A stretch of 64,000 nt of DNA, from contig NZ_CP144683.1 of the NCBI RefSeq assembly GCF_036687315.1, positions 434,001 to 498,000 on the forward strand. Direction: 5' to 3'. Below are positions 25,946 through 32,819 of the stretch, piece by piece. The stretch's first letter is position 1; each line of letters opens with the position of its first letter. The notes beneath the pieces are model-generated. The model did not search any database. It saw only the letters and a program-made list of their open reading frames with translations, and was not told where the DNA came from. The translations under genes were made by a program, and so were the position numbers. The DNA is from Sphingopyxis sp. TUF1 (GTDB lineage: Bacteria > Pseudomonadota > Alphaproteobacteria > Sphingomonadales > Sphingomonadaceae).

Positions 25946-26362
25946 TTACCGGTTCACGCGGAGACGCGGAGACGCGGAGGGTTTATGATCGTTAACAATG
26001 CGACGGACGCCCTCCTTGAGCGTCGCTCCGCCGAAATTGATGAGCAGTCCGACGGATTGGCCGGTCAAGCGAAGATAGGTCAACAGCTGTTTGCCATGTG
26101 CCGGGTTCAGCTGTTCGACCGATTTGATCTCCACCAGCAAACGGTTATCGACGAGCAAATCGATACGAAAGGCCGCGTCGAAGCGAGACCCTTCGAAACA
26201 TATATCGATCGGCATTTGCCGATCGACCCGATATCCGAGCGCAACCAGTTTTCCGGCAAGCACGGTCTCGTATACGCTTTCCAGCAGGCCCGGTCCCAAA
26301 TCGCGGTGCAAGCGGAGGGACAAATCAAGCACATCGCCGCTTATGACATCTATGTCCCGCAC
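25946..26362 (-). CDS. GxxExxY family protein
   Basis: A 138-residue protein of the GxxExxY family, related in fold to PD-(D/E)XK nucleases. The signature is GLLESVYETVL near residues 24-34; IDLLVDNRLLVEIKSVE contains the D-(x)n-ExK-like catalytic residues. The start is GTG at 26362, and the GGAGGG in front of it belongs to a repeat arm. The C-terminal SASPRLRVNR is encoded inside the other repeat arm. The gene therefore sits as a cassette between fabD and fabG. Its role is not known; it is likely a passenger. Confidence 0.88.
   Translation of the reverse strand: MRDIDVISGDVLDLSLRLHRDLGPGLLESVYETVLAGKLVALGYRVDRQMPIDICFEGSRFDAAFRIDLLVDNRLLVEIKSVEQLNPAHGKQLLTYLRLTGQSVGLLINFGGATLKEGVRRIVNDHKPSASPRLRVNR
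25953..25981. repeat. Arm of inverted repeat bracketing the GxxExxY gene (3' side)
   Basis: This arm consists of TTCACGCGGAGACGCGGA followed by GACGCGGAGGG, about three GGAGACGC-like units. Its inverse lies at 26366-26386 with one unit fewer. The arm encodes the last ten residues of the GxxExxY protein. Confidence 0.85.
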
Positions 26363-26365
26363 AAT

Positions 26366-26386
26366 CCCTCCGCGTCTCCGCGTGAA
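26366..26386. repeat. Arm of inverted repeat bracketing the GxxExxY gene (5' side)
   Basis: On the minus strand this is TTCACGCGGAGACGCGGAGG plus G, the same sequence as the other arm less one 8-base unit, in inverted orientation. It supplies the ribosome-binding GGAGGG three bases before the GTG start. Confidence 0.85.
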
Positions 26387-26423
26387 CTTCTTCGTCGCTG
26401 CCCCTGCGCCCCGCGTCTATTCT

Positions 26424-27362
26424 TCAGAAGGTTTTCAGCAGTGCTTCGATGTCGTCCATCGAAATGACGCTCGCCGTTTCGACCTCGCCCAACGCGCTAC
26501 GTTTTACCATCGGCGACAACACTTTGCCGCCGAATTCGACGAACTGCGTCACCCCGATGCCTTCCATCGCCCCGACGCTCTCGCGCCAGCGAACGCGGCC
26601 TGTGACTTGCTGGACCAGCACATCGCGGATCGTGTCGGCGTCGCTGACCGGGCTGGCGGTGACATTGGCCACAACAGGCACTAGCGGCGCCGCGGGTGCA
26701 TTCACGCCCAGCGCCTCGGCCATCGCGTCGGCGGCGGGCTGCATCAGCGGGCAATGGAAGGGCGCCGAGACGGGCAGCAGCACGCCGCGCTTGATCCCAT
26801 AATCCTTGACCAGCGCCACCGCGCGTTCCACCGCGCCCTTGTGGCCCGAAATCACAACCTGCGACGGATCATTGTCGTTCGCGACGGTGCAGACCTCGCC
26901 CTCGGCCGCCGCATCGGCCAGCTTCTGCGCGGTATCGATGTCTGCACCGAGCAGCGCCGCCATCGCGCCGACCCCGACGGGCACCGCCGCCTGCATCGCC
27001 TGTCCGCGTGTCTTCAAAAGCCGCGCCGTCGTTGCGAGGTCGAACGCCCCCGCGGCACAGAGCGCGCTATATTCGCCAAGGCTGTGCCCCGCGACATAAG
27101 CGGCCTTGGCCGACAGCGTCACCCCGCCTTCCTTTTCGAGCACGCGCAAGGTCGCGATCGCATTCGCCATGATCGCGGGCTGCGCGTTTTCGGTGAGGGT
27201 CAGCTGATCCTCGGGGCCTTCGGTCATCAACTGGAACAGCTTCTGCCCCAGCGCGTCGTCGACCTCCTGAAACACTTCACGCGCCGCAGGTGACGCGTCT
27301 GCAAGCGCCTTGCCCATGCCAACCGACTGGCTGCCCTGACCCGGAAAAATGAATGCGCGCAT
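26424..27362 (-). CDS. fabD: Malonyl-CoA-ACP transacylase
   Basis: A 312-residue malonyltransferase that loads malonate onto ACP for fatty acid synthesis. FPGQGSQSVGMG is the N-terminal motif, and the nucleophile elbow is GHSLGEYSAL with Ser near residue 92; VSAPFHCPLMQPA gives the catalytic His. The ORF is full length. It is followed on the same strand by the GxxExxY gene and fabG. An inverted repeat lies just upstream of the start, so the promoter must lie in or beyond that repeat. Confidence 0.95.
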   Translation of the reverse strand: MRAFIFPGQGSQSVGMGKALADASPAAREVFQEVDDALGQKLFQLMTEGPEDQLTLTENAQPAIMANAIATLRVLEKEGGVTLSAKAAYVAGHSLGEYSALCAAGAFDLATTARLLKTRGQAMQAAVPVGVGAMAALLGADIDTAQKLADAAAEGEVCTVANDNDPSQVVISGHKGAVERAVALVKDYGIKRGVLLPVSAPFHCPLMQPAADAMAEALGVNAPAAPLVPVVANVTASPVSDADTIRDVLVQQVTGRVRWRESVGAMEGIGVTQFVEFGGKVLSPMVKRSALGEVETASVISMDDIEALLKTF

Positions 27363-27375
27363 GAAAATTCCTACT

Positions 27376-27446
27376 CGTCATCCCAGCGAAAGCTGGGATC
27401 GGTTGCATTTTTACTCCAGCGATCCCAGCTTTCGCTGGGATGACGG
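27376..27446. repeat. Inverted repeat of the CCCAGC-GAAA-GCTGGG type
   Basis: Two arms, CGTCATCCCAGCGAAAGCTG and its reverse complement, surround a 20-base T-rich spacer. Each arm is a small hairpin CCCAGC-GAAA-GCTGGG. It is the same element family as at 13019, with matching changes on both sides of each stem. It separates fabD from the LD-carboxypeptidase gene. Confidence 0.85.
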
Positions 27447-27467
27447 AAAGGCCTCGCGCCTATTCCT

Positions 27468-28295
27468 TCACCCCGCGCGATGCAAGCCGAAGGGGACGAC
27501 CCTGTTCGCCGCATCATGGCCAATGTCGGCGCGGCCCAGCCAAGGGATGCCGGCGCGCGCGCACCAGCCTTGCGCAATTTCCTCGGCCTCCATGCCGAAC
27601 GGCCGGTCGTTGTCGGGAATGTCGCTGACCCGCCCCAGCCGCAGCCCGGCAAGCCCCCGCGGAGCCAGATAGCTCGTCACATGAAACAGCGCGCGGTCGA
27701 AGGCATAGAGATATTCGCTCACCTCCTCGACCAGCAGGACATGTCCCGTCAGATCGGGCTCGAGCGGGGTGCCAAGCAGCATCGAAAGCGTCATCAGGTT
27801 GAATGCCGCGTGGCGCGCCCCATGCTCCAGCCCAGGCTCGCACGCCGCGGGATCGCGCGCCACGAGCCAGTCGAGCGCGCGCAGCACCGCCGCTTCGCCA
27901 TCCTCGCGGCGAATGTCGGCGACCATCGGCCCATGCGCGACATGGTCGAACCCGTCGCGATAGAGCGCCGCCAGCAGATTGCCTTGGTCCGAGTAACCGA
28001 GGAACGCCTTGCCCCGCGCCGCGTCGGTCATCGCCGCAACCGCCTCCTCGGCGATGCGGCATGCGCCATAGCCACCCCGCGCGAACCATACCGCATCGAT
28101 GTCGGCACGGTTCGCCATCTCCACCAGCGCGGCAAAGCGGTGCCCGTCCTCGCCCGCAAAATGGCCGTGAGTGGCGAAACATTGCGGATCGAACACCAGT
28201 TCGACCTCCGGATAACCGAGGCTGGCAATCGCGCGCACCGCCTCGGCATCGTCGGGCAAAATGGGGGTCGAGGGGGCGACGATGCCAATGCGCAT
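27468..28295 (-). CDS. LD-carboxypeptidase (S66 family, LdcA-like)
   Basis: A 275-residue serine peptidase of family S66, which removes the terminal D-Ala from tetrapeptides during murein recycling. GIVAPSTPILPDDA is the N-terminus, VWFARGGYGACRI holds the oxyanion Gly-Gly, and GYSDQGNLLAALY contains the nucleophile Ser (GYSD). VLLVEEVSEYLYAFDRAL supplies the catalytic Glu and GRVSDIPDNDRPFG follows. It is divergent from a Mur ligase and both share a repeat-containing gap, which fits a common recycling function. The start at 28295 is the last ATG before the conserved N-terminus. Confidence 0.86.
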   Translation of the reverse strand: MRIGIVAPSTPILPDDAEAVRAIASLGYPEVELVFDPQCFATHGHFAGEDGHRFAALVEMANRADIDAVWFARGGYGACRIAEEAVAAMTDAARGKAFLGYSDQGNLLAALYRDGFDHVAHGPMVADIRREDGEAAVLRALDWLVARDPAACEPGLEHGARHAAFNLMTLSMLLGTPLEPDLTGHVLLVEEVSEYLYAFDRALFHVTSYLAPRGLAGLRLGRVSDIPDNDRPFGMEAEEIAQGWCARAGIPWLGRADIGHDAANRVVPFGLHRAG

Positions 28296-28311
28296 GAACC
28301 GGCCTTTATTT

Positions 28312-28393
28312 CCGTTCGTGTCGAGCGAAGTCGAGACACCCCGAAGGCAAACGCCAAGCCGAGGGGCATCTCGACTTCGCTCGATGCGAACGG
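28312..28393. repeat. Dispersed 82-bp double-hairpin element, copy C
   Basis: Same orientation as the copy at 10073: a GTGTC/GACAC arm first, then a GCATC/GATGC arm, with ends CCGTTCG and CGAACGG. It occupies the divergent gap between the LD-carboxypeptidase and Mur ligase genes, so it may lie within their promoters. Confidence 0.85.
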
Positions 28394-28448
28394 GAAAGGG
28401 CACGCCGCTCTGGTTGCAAACCCTCCACCAAAGCCATAACGCCGCGCC

Positions 28449-29837
28449 ATGGCCGAAAACAAATCCTATTTCTTCTGCGGCATCGGCGGGTCGGGCATGT
28501 TGCCGCTGGCGATGATCGTCGCGGCGCGCGGCGCCAAGGTTTCGGGGTCGGACCGCAGCCGCGATCAGGGCCGGTCGCCGGACAAGTTCGGCTGGATCGA
28601 AAGCCGCGACATCGCTCTCTTCCCGCAGGACGGCAGCGGCGTCGCCGCGGGTCAGACGCTCGTCGCCTCGGCGGCGGTGGAGGACAGTGTGCCCGACGTC
28701 GCCGCCGCCAATGCGCTCGGCCTTCCCCGGATGACGCGCGCCGACCTCAACGCCGCGCTGTTCAACGCCGCGGACAAGGGCGTCGGCGTCGGCGGCACCA
28801 GCGGCAAGTCGACCGTCACCGGGATGATCGGCTGGATACTCGACCGCGCGGGCCGCAAGCCCACCGTGATGAACGGCGCGGTGATGCGCAATTTTGCGTC
28901 GCGTGACACGCCCTTCGCCAGCGCGCTGGTCGGCGGCGACGCCATCTATGTCAGCGAAGTCGATGAAAGCGACGGGTCGATCGCGCTCTACGACCCCGAT
29001 GTCGCGGTGGTTACCAACATCAGCCTCGACCACAAAAGCCTCGACGAACTGCACCGTCTGTTCGGCGATTTCGCCGCAAAGGCGCGCATCGCGGTCGTCA
29101 ATGCCGACGACCCCGAATCTACGCCGCTGCTTGCGGGCGCGAATGGCCTGCGCTTCGGTTTTGGTGACGATGCCGCGATCCGCGGCAGCAATTTTCAGCC
29201 GCTGCCCGACGGCTGCCGCTTCACGGTCCATGCCGCCGCCGACAGCCATGATGTGCGCTTGAAGATGCCCGGCCGCCATAATGCCGCCAACGCCCTCGCC
29301 GCCATCGCCGCAGCGCACGCGCTCGACATTCCCGTCGCCGCCTCGGTCGCGGCACTCGCCGATTTTGCCGGCCTCGCGCGGCGCTACGAGGTGCTTGGGC
29401 AGGTCGGCGGAGTCACCGCCATCGACGACTTCGCGCACAACCCCGATAAAGTCGCCGCGACGCTGGCCGCCGTCGCCGAACTGCCCGGCCGCGCGCTGCT
29501 GTTCTTCCAGCCGCACGGCTATGGCCCCCTGCGCCAGATGGGCCAGGAACTGGCGGCAAGCTTCGCGGCGGGAATGCGCCACGGCGATAAGCTTTATGTC
29601 TGCGATCCCGTTTATTTCGGCGGCACCGTCGACCGCAGCATCGGCAGCGAGGCGCTGGTTGCGGGTATCGTTGCAGGCGGCGCCGACGCCGTCCATCTGA
29701 CGACACGCGCGAAATGCGGCGCGGCGATCCTCGACGAAGCGAAGCCGGGTGACCGCATCCTGATCCTCGGCGCGCGCGACGACACCCTCACCGAATTCGG
29801 GCGAGAACTCTTGGAAAAGCTCGACCGCCACGCTTGA
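28449..29837 (+). CDS. Mur ligase family protein (MurC/Mpl-like)
   Basis: A 462-residue Mur ligase. The N-terminal FCGIGGSGMLPLAMI resembles the UDP-binding loop of MurC and Mpl, with the ATP P-loop GTSGKSTVTGMI near residue 118 instead of the usual GTHGKTTT. Middle-domain DESDGSIALYDPDVAVVTNI and C-terminal AIDDFAHNPDKV are conserved. It probably attaches a peptide or alanine to UDP-MurNAc. The pairing with LdcA suggests Mpl-like reuse of the released tripeptide, but the variant P-loop and absence of neighbours such as mraY or murG mean this is inference. Confidence 0.8.
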   Translation: MAENKSYFFCGIGGSGMLPLAMIVAARGAKVSGSDRSRDQGRSPDKFGWIESRDIALFPQDGSGVAAGQTLVASAAVEDSVPDVAAANALGLPRMTRADLNAALFNAADKGVGVGGTSGKSTVTGMIGWILDRAGRKPTVMNGAVMRNFASRDTPFASALVGGDAIYVSEVDESDGSIALYDPDVAVVTNISLDHKSLDELHRLFGDFAAKARIAVVNADDPESTPLLAGANGLRFGFGDDAAIRGSNFQPLPDGCRFTVHAAADSHDVRLKMPGRHNAANALAAIAAAHALDIPVAASVAALADFAGLARRYEVLGQVGGVTAIDDFAHNPDKVAATLAAVAELPGRALLFFQPHGYGPLRQMGQELAASFAAGMRHGDKLYVCDPVYFGGTVDRSIGSEALVAGIVAGGADAVHLTTRAKCGAAILDEAKPGDRILILGARDDTLTEFGRELLEKLDRHA

Positions 29838-29995
29838 TTCTTTCGGGCGAATCTGTATAGGCGCGCTCATTCGGGGCGAGGCCACGTTGCCATCGCCCCG
29901 TTTGCTTTGCACGAATACGCAAGGCCGGACGACAGCCGGAGGGGTTTTGCGATTGGCGCGAAACCAGCGATCGGCCAAATCGAAGGAAGCGCATC

Positions 29996-30364
29996 ATGCC
30001 GTTTTACGAGCATGTTTTTATCGCGCGTCAGGATCTGAGCCAGGCTCAGGTCGACGCGCTGGCGGAAACCGTCACCAACGTCATCGGCGAATATAAGGGC
30101 ACGGTCCACAAGACCGAGACCTGGGGCCTGAAGCAGCTCGCCTACAAGATCCAGAAGAACCGCAAGGGTCATTATGTGATGCTGTCGGCCGAAGTGTCGG
30201 GCGAAGCCATCGCCGAGATCGAGCGTCAGGCTGCGATCAACGAAGACATCATTCGCTGGATGACCATCAAAGTCGATGAACTCGAAAAGGGTCCGTCGGT
30301 GATGATGCGCAAGCAGGAACGCGGCGGCCGTGGCCGCGGCCGTGACCGCGACGGCGAAGAATAA
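29996..30364 (+). CDS. rpsF: 30S ribosomal protein S6
   Basis: A 122-residue S6, beginning [19 protein letters not shown] and carrying the conserved [13 protein letters not shown]. The C-terminal tail is a run of Arg/Gly ([12 protein letters not shown]) that is longer than in E. coli. It binds 16S rRNA with S18 on the small-subunit platform. The three-gene unit rpsF-rpsR-rplI has short spacings of 11 and 13 bases. A short CCGG-N7-CCGG hairpin in the leader near 29931 could be part of an S6:S18 autoregulatory site; I cannot verify that. Confidence 0.97.
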   Translation: MPFYEHVFIARQDLSQAQVDALAETVTNVIGEYKGTVHKTETWGLKQLAYKIQKNRKGHYVMLSAEVSGEAIAEIERQAAINEDIIRWMTIKVDELEKGPSVMMRKQERGGRGRGRDRDGEE

Positions 30365-30375
30365 GGAACAGCAAT

Positions 30376-30600
30376 ATGGCACGACCCTTTTTCCGCCGCC
30401 GCAAGACCTGCCCCTTCAGCGCGAAGGACGCACCGGTCATCGATTACAAGGACGTCCGCCTGCTCCAGGGTTACCTGTCGGAGCGCGGCAAGATCGTCCC
30501 GTCGCGGATCACCGCGGTGTCCACCAAGAAGCAGCGCGAGCTGGCCAAGGCGATCAAGCGCGCCCGCCACATCGGCCTGCTCCCCTACATTGTGAAGTAA
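30376..30600 (+). CDS. rpsR: 30S ribosomal protein S18
   Basis: A 74-residue S18 with the conserved [11 protein letters not shown]-terminal segment and [17 protein letters not shown], then [20 protein letters not shown] near the C-terminus. It pairs with S6 on the 30S platform. Middle gene of the three-gene ribosomal unit, 11 bases after rpsF. Confidence 0.98.
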   Translation: MARPFFRRRKTCPFSAKDAPVIDYKDVRLLQGYLSERGKIVPSRITAVSTKKQRELAKAIKRARHIGLLPYIVK

Positions 30601-30613
30601 GGAGGGCAGCGTC

Positions 30614-31243
30614 ATGGAAATCATCCTGCTCGAACGTATCGAGAAACTGGGCGGCATCGGCGACGTCGTTACCGTCAAGAATGGCTTTGCGCGCAACTAT
30701 CTGCTCCCGAACAACAAGGCGCTTCGTGCGAACGACGCCAACCGCAAGCTGTTCGAAGCCAACCGCTCGAAGATCGAGGCCGACAACGCCGAACGTCGCA
30801 CCGACGCCGAAGGCCGCGCCAAGGACATCGACGGCAAGCAGATCGTCCTGATCCGCCAGGCGTCCAACACCGGACAGCTTTATGGTTCGGTCGCGGTCCG
30901 CGACATCGTCGACGCGCTTGCCGAAGACGGCGTCCAGGGCGTGACCAAGTCGATGGTCGAGCTTGAACGCCCGATCAAGTCGCTCGGTCTCGTCGACGTC
31001 AAGGTCAAGCTGCACCCCGAAGTCATCGTGACCGTCGCCGTCAACGTCGCGCGTTCGCCCGACGAAGCCGAAATGCAGAAGCAGGGCATCGACGTCATCG
31101 CCGCGATGTTCGAAGAAGAACAGGCCGAAGCCGCCGCTGCGGCGCTCGAGCCCGACAGCGAAGACGAGTTCGAAGACGCCACACCGCCTTCGGAACGCGC
31201 TGCCGACGAAGACACGGCTACGGACGAAGCCGAAGAAGCCTGA
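30614..31243 (+). CDS. rplI: 50S ribosomal protein L9
   Basis: A 209-residue L9. The N-terminal domain is MEIILLERIEKLGGIGDVV, then GFARNYLLPNNKALRAN and the long linker helix, and the C-terminal domain ends with VTVAVNVARS. About 50 further residues form an acidic tail rich in Glu/Ala (from FEEEQAEAAAA onwards), beyond the usual 150 residues; tails like this occur in other alphaproteobacteria. It is the last gene of the ribosomal unit and is followed by a strong terminator. Confidence 0.97.
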   Translation: MEIILLERIEKLGGIGDVVTVKNGFARNYLLPNNKALRANDANRKLFEANRSKIEADNAERRTDAEGRAKDIDGKQIVLIRQASNTGQLYGSVAVRDIVDALAEDGVQGVTKSMVELERPIKSLGLVDVKVKLHPEVIVTVAVNVARSPDEAEMQKQGIDVIAAMFEEEQAEAAAAALEPDSEDEFEDATPPSERAADEDTATDEAEEA

Positions 31244-31266
31244 GCTTCTTCTGCCTGAGCCTTTTG

Positions 31267-31304
31267 AAAAGGGCCGCGTTTCCGATGGAAGCGCGGCCCT
31301 TTTT
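31267..31304 (+). terminator. Rho-independent terminator after rplI
   Basis: The stem AAAAGGGCCGCG pairs with CGCGGCCCTTTT around a 13-base loop, and the T run extends past the stem. It lies just after the rplI stop, in the correct orientation. Confidence 0.9.
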
Positions 31305-31357
31305 CTGTGCGGAGCGCTCGTCGGGAAGGTCTGGAAGCGACTGATTTTGGCCATAAA

Positions 31358-31492
31358 ATCCCCCCTGCCGCGAAGCGGTGGGGAGGGGGACCGCGCCCGC
31401 AGGGCGTGGTGGAGGGGCCGCGACGGTAGCGCCAAAGCCCCTCCGTCAGCGCTTGGCGCTGCCACCTCCCCATGGCTTCGCCACAGGGAGGA
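31358..31492. repeat. Dispersed ~135-bp element, copy 1 (CCTCCCxx type)
   Basis: A GC-rich element with complementary ends (ATCCCCCCTGCCGCGAAGCG on the left, GGGAGGAT on the right) and a central GGGCGTGGTGGAGGGGC...GCCCCTCCGTCAGCGCT hairpin. A related copy lies at 60073-60211. The two copies share the middle and differ in the arms. No ORF of its own is plausible. Confidence 0.8.
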
Positions 31493-31527
31493 TCGTAACT
31501 GGCAAAGCTTGGAGACGACCGAAACTG

Positions 31528-31620
31528 CCGTCGCCCCCCGCGAAGGCGGGGGCCGCTGTCGGTTTACGCAGCGACGCGGGGAAAGGCCGACGGCGGCCCC
31601 CGCCTTCGCGGGGGCGACGG
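31528..31620. repeat. 93-bp inverted repeat of the CCGTCGCCCC type
   Basis: Arms of about 34 bases, CCGTCGCCCCCCGCGAAGGC... and its near-exact reverse complement, flank a 24-base spacer. Each arm is also a small CCCCGCGAAGGCGGGG hairpin. It lies directly after the previous repeat and resembles the repeat type found at 13019 and 27376 in its two-hairpin design. Confidence 0.85.
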
Positions 31621-31848
31621 TCAATTGAAACGCCCGCTCACCACCCCATACCGGACACCAAAAAACCGCTGTCCTACATGCGTCGGCTGTGTCAGCGTCA
31701 CCCCCAGCTCTTTCACATGTAAACAACACAGCCGCTTCCCGACCCACCGGAACGGGGCGCTACAAATGGAACGCGCGCAAGGCTGACCTTTCTTGACCTT
31801 TGGAAGAATCAGGCGGTAATCGCCACACTCCATCCTATTCTCACGAAG
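31621..31848. other. Gap without a recognised gene
   Basis: Between the repeat pair and the 3' end of the ampR-like gene I see no convincing reading frame; the ORFs here are short and composition-driven. No tRNA, terminator or clear promoter was identified. Confidence 0.5.
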
Positions 31849-32724
31849 TCACGCGTCGCGCGCGCCTTCGGCGAGCAGCCACGCGCGAAAGCTCTGCATC
31901 GCATCGTTTTCGGGCCGCGACATCAGGCGGGTGAGCCAGTAACGGCCGGCATCGATCGCCATCTCGAACGGCTGGACGAGCAGCTCGGCCGCGAGTTCGC
32001 GCGCGAACATCGATGGCGGCGCGAGCGCGACCCCCTGCCCTGCCGCCGCCGCGCTGGCCATCAGCGCCGAGCTGTCGAACATCGGGCCGCGAAGGACCGG
32101 GACGGGCACACCCGCGGCACCGAACCAGGCCGCCCACTCGTCGGCACGATACGACCGCAGCAGGCGCTCGGACACCAGATCGGCCGGTTCGCGGAGGCGC
32201 GCGGCGATCACGGGGGCACAGATCGGTGCCAATGGTGCGGCGAGCAATGGCTCGGCATGGGTGCCGTGCCAGGCGCCATCACCAAAACGGATCGCATAAT
32301 CGATCGCCTCGCCTGCCAGATCGACGCGATTGTTGTTCGTCGCGATGCGCAGGTCGATCGACGGATGCGCGCGGGCGAAACGGTCGAGCCGCGGCAACAG
32401 CCAACCGGTCGCAAAGGTGCCGACCACCCCGACCTTCAACGCTTCGCGAAACCGTCCGTCGGCATATTGGTCAAGCGTCGCCGCAACGCGGTCGAACGCC
32501 TCCGACACCACGGGTACGAGCGCATGACCTTCGTCGGTCAAGGCCAGCCCGCGCGGCAGCCGATGGAACAGGCGCGTGCCGAGACGCTTTTCGAGTTCGG
32601 CGACCTGATGGCTCACCGCCCCTTGGCTCACGCACAGTTCAAGCCCCGCGCGCGTGAAGTTCAGGTGGCGTGCTGCGGCCTCGAAGGCGCGGAGGGCGTT
32701 GAGGGGAAGCTGGGCGCGGTCCAT
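31849..32724 (-). CDS. ampR: LysR-family regulator, AmpR-type
   Basis: A 291-residue LysR-type regulator closely resembling AmpR. The helix-turn-helix region opens LPLNALRAFEAAARHLNFT, and the effector domain holds KVGVVGTFATG (G102, T103), NNNRVD (D135) and AIRFGDGAWHGT; these match AmpR in both sequence and residue number. The C-terminal YWLTRLMSRPENDAM also fits. AmpR proteins sense cell-wall recycling fragments and control a beta-lactamase gene. It is divergent from the adjacent metallo-beta-lactamase across 95 bases that contain a LysR-type site. The symbol is given on motif and context, not on a search. Confidence 0.87.
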   Translation of the reverse strand: MDRAQLPLNALRAFEAAARHLNFTRAGLELCVSQGAVSHQVAELEKRLGTRLFHRLPRGLALTDEGHALVPVVSEAFDRVAATLDQYADGRFREALKVGVVGTFATGWLLPRLDRFARAHPSIDLRIATNNNRVDLAGEAIDYAIRFGDGAWHGTHAEPLLAAPLAPICAPVIAARLREPADLVSERLLRSYRADEWAAWFGAAGVPVPVLRGPMFDSSALMASAAAAGQGVALAPPSMFARELAAELLVQPFEMAIDAGRYWLTRLMSRPENDAMQSFRAWLLAEGARDA

Positions 32725-32740
32725 GCCGTACCATCAAATA

Positions 32741-32761
32741 TTCTCATGTCTTTGTCGAGAA
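32741..32761. promoter_or_regulatory. Candidate AmpR/LysR operator (TTCTC-N11-GAGAA)
   Basis: The inverted repeat TTCTC (32741-32745) and GAGAA (32757-32761) is separated by exactly 11 bases, the T-N11-A layout of LysR-type binding sites. It lies between the divergent regulator and beta-lactamase genes, 17 bases before the regulator start and 58 before the beta-lactamase start. Confidence 0.6.
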
Positions 32762-32819
32762 ATCATGCTTTGCCGCCCGCACGCACGCTTGGCATTTTCG
32801 GTTGCGAAGGGAGAATAGA

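Noticed and set aside
31358..31620. CRISPR array in the repeat-rich gap
   Set aside because: Only inverted-repeat elements are seen; there are no regular direct repeats with equal-length spacers and no cas genes.
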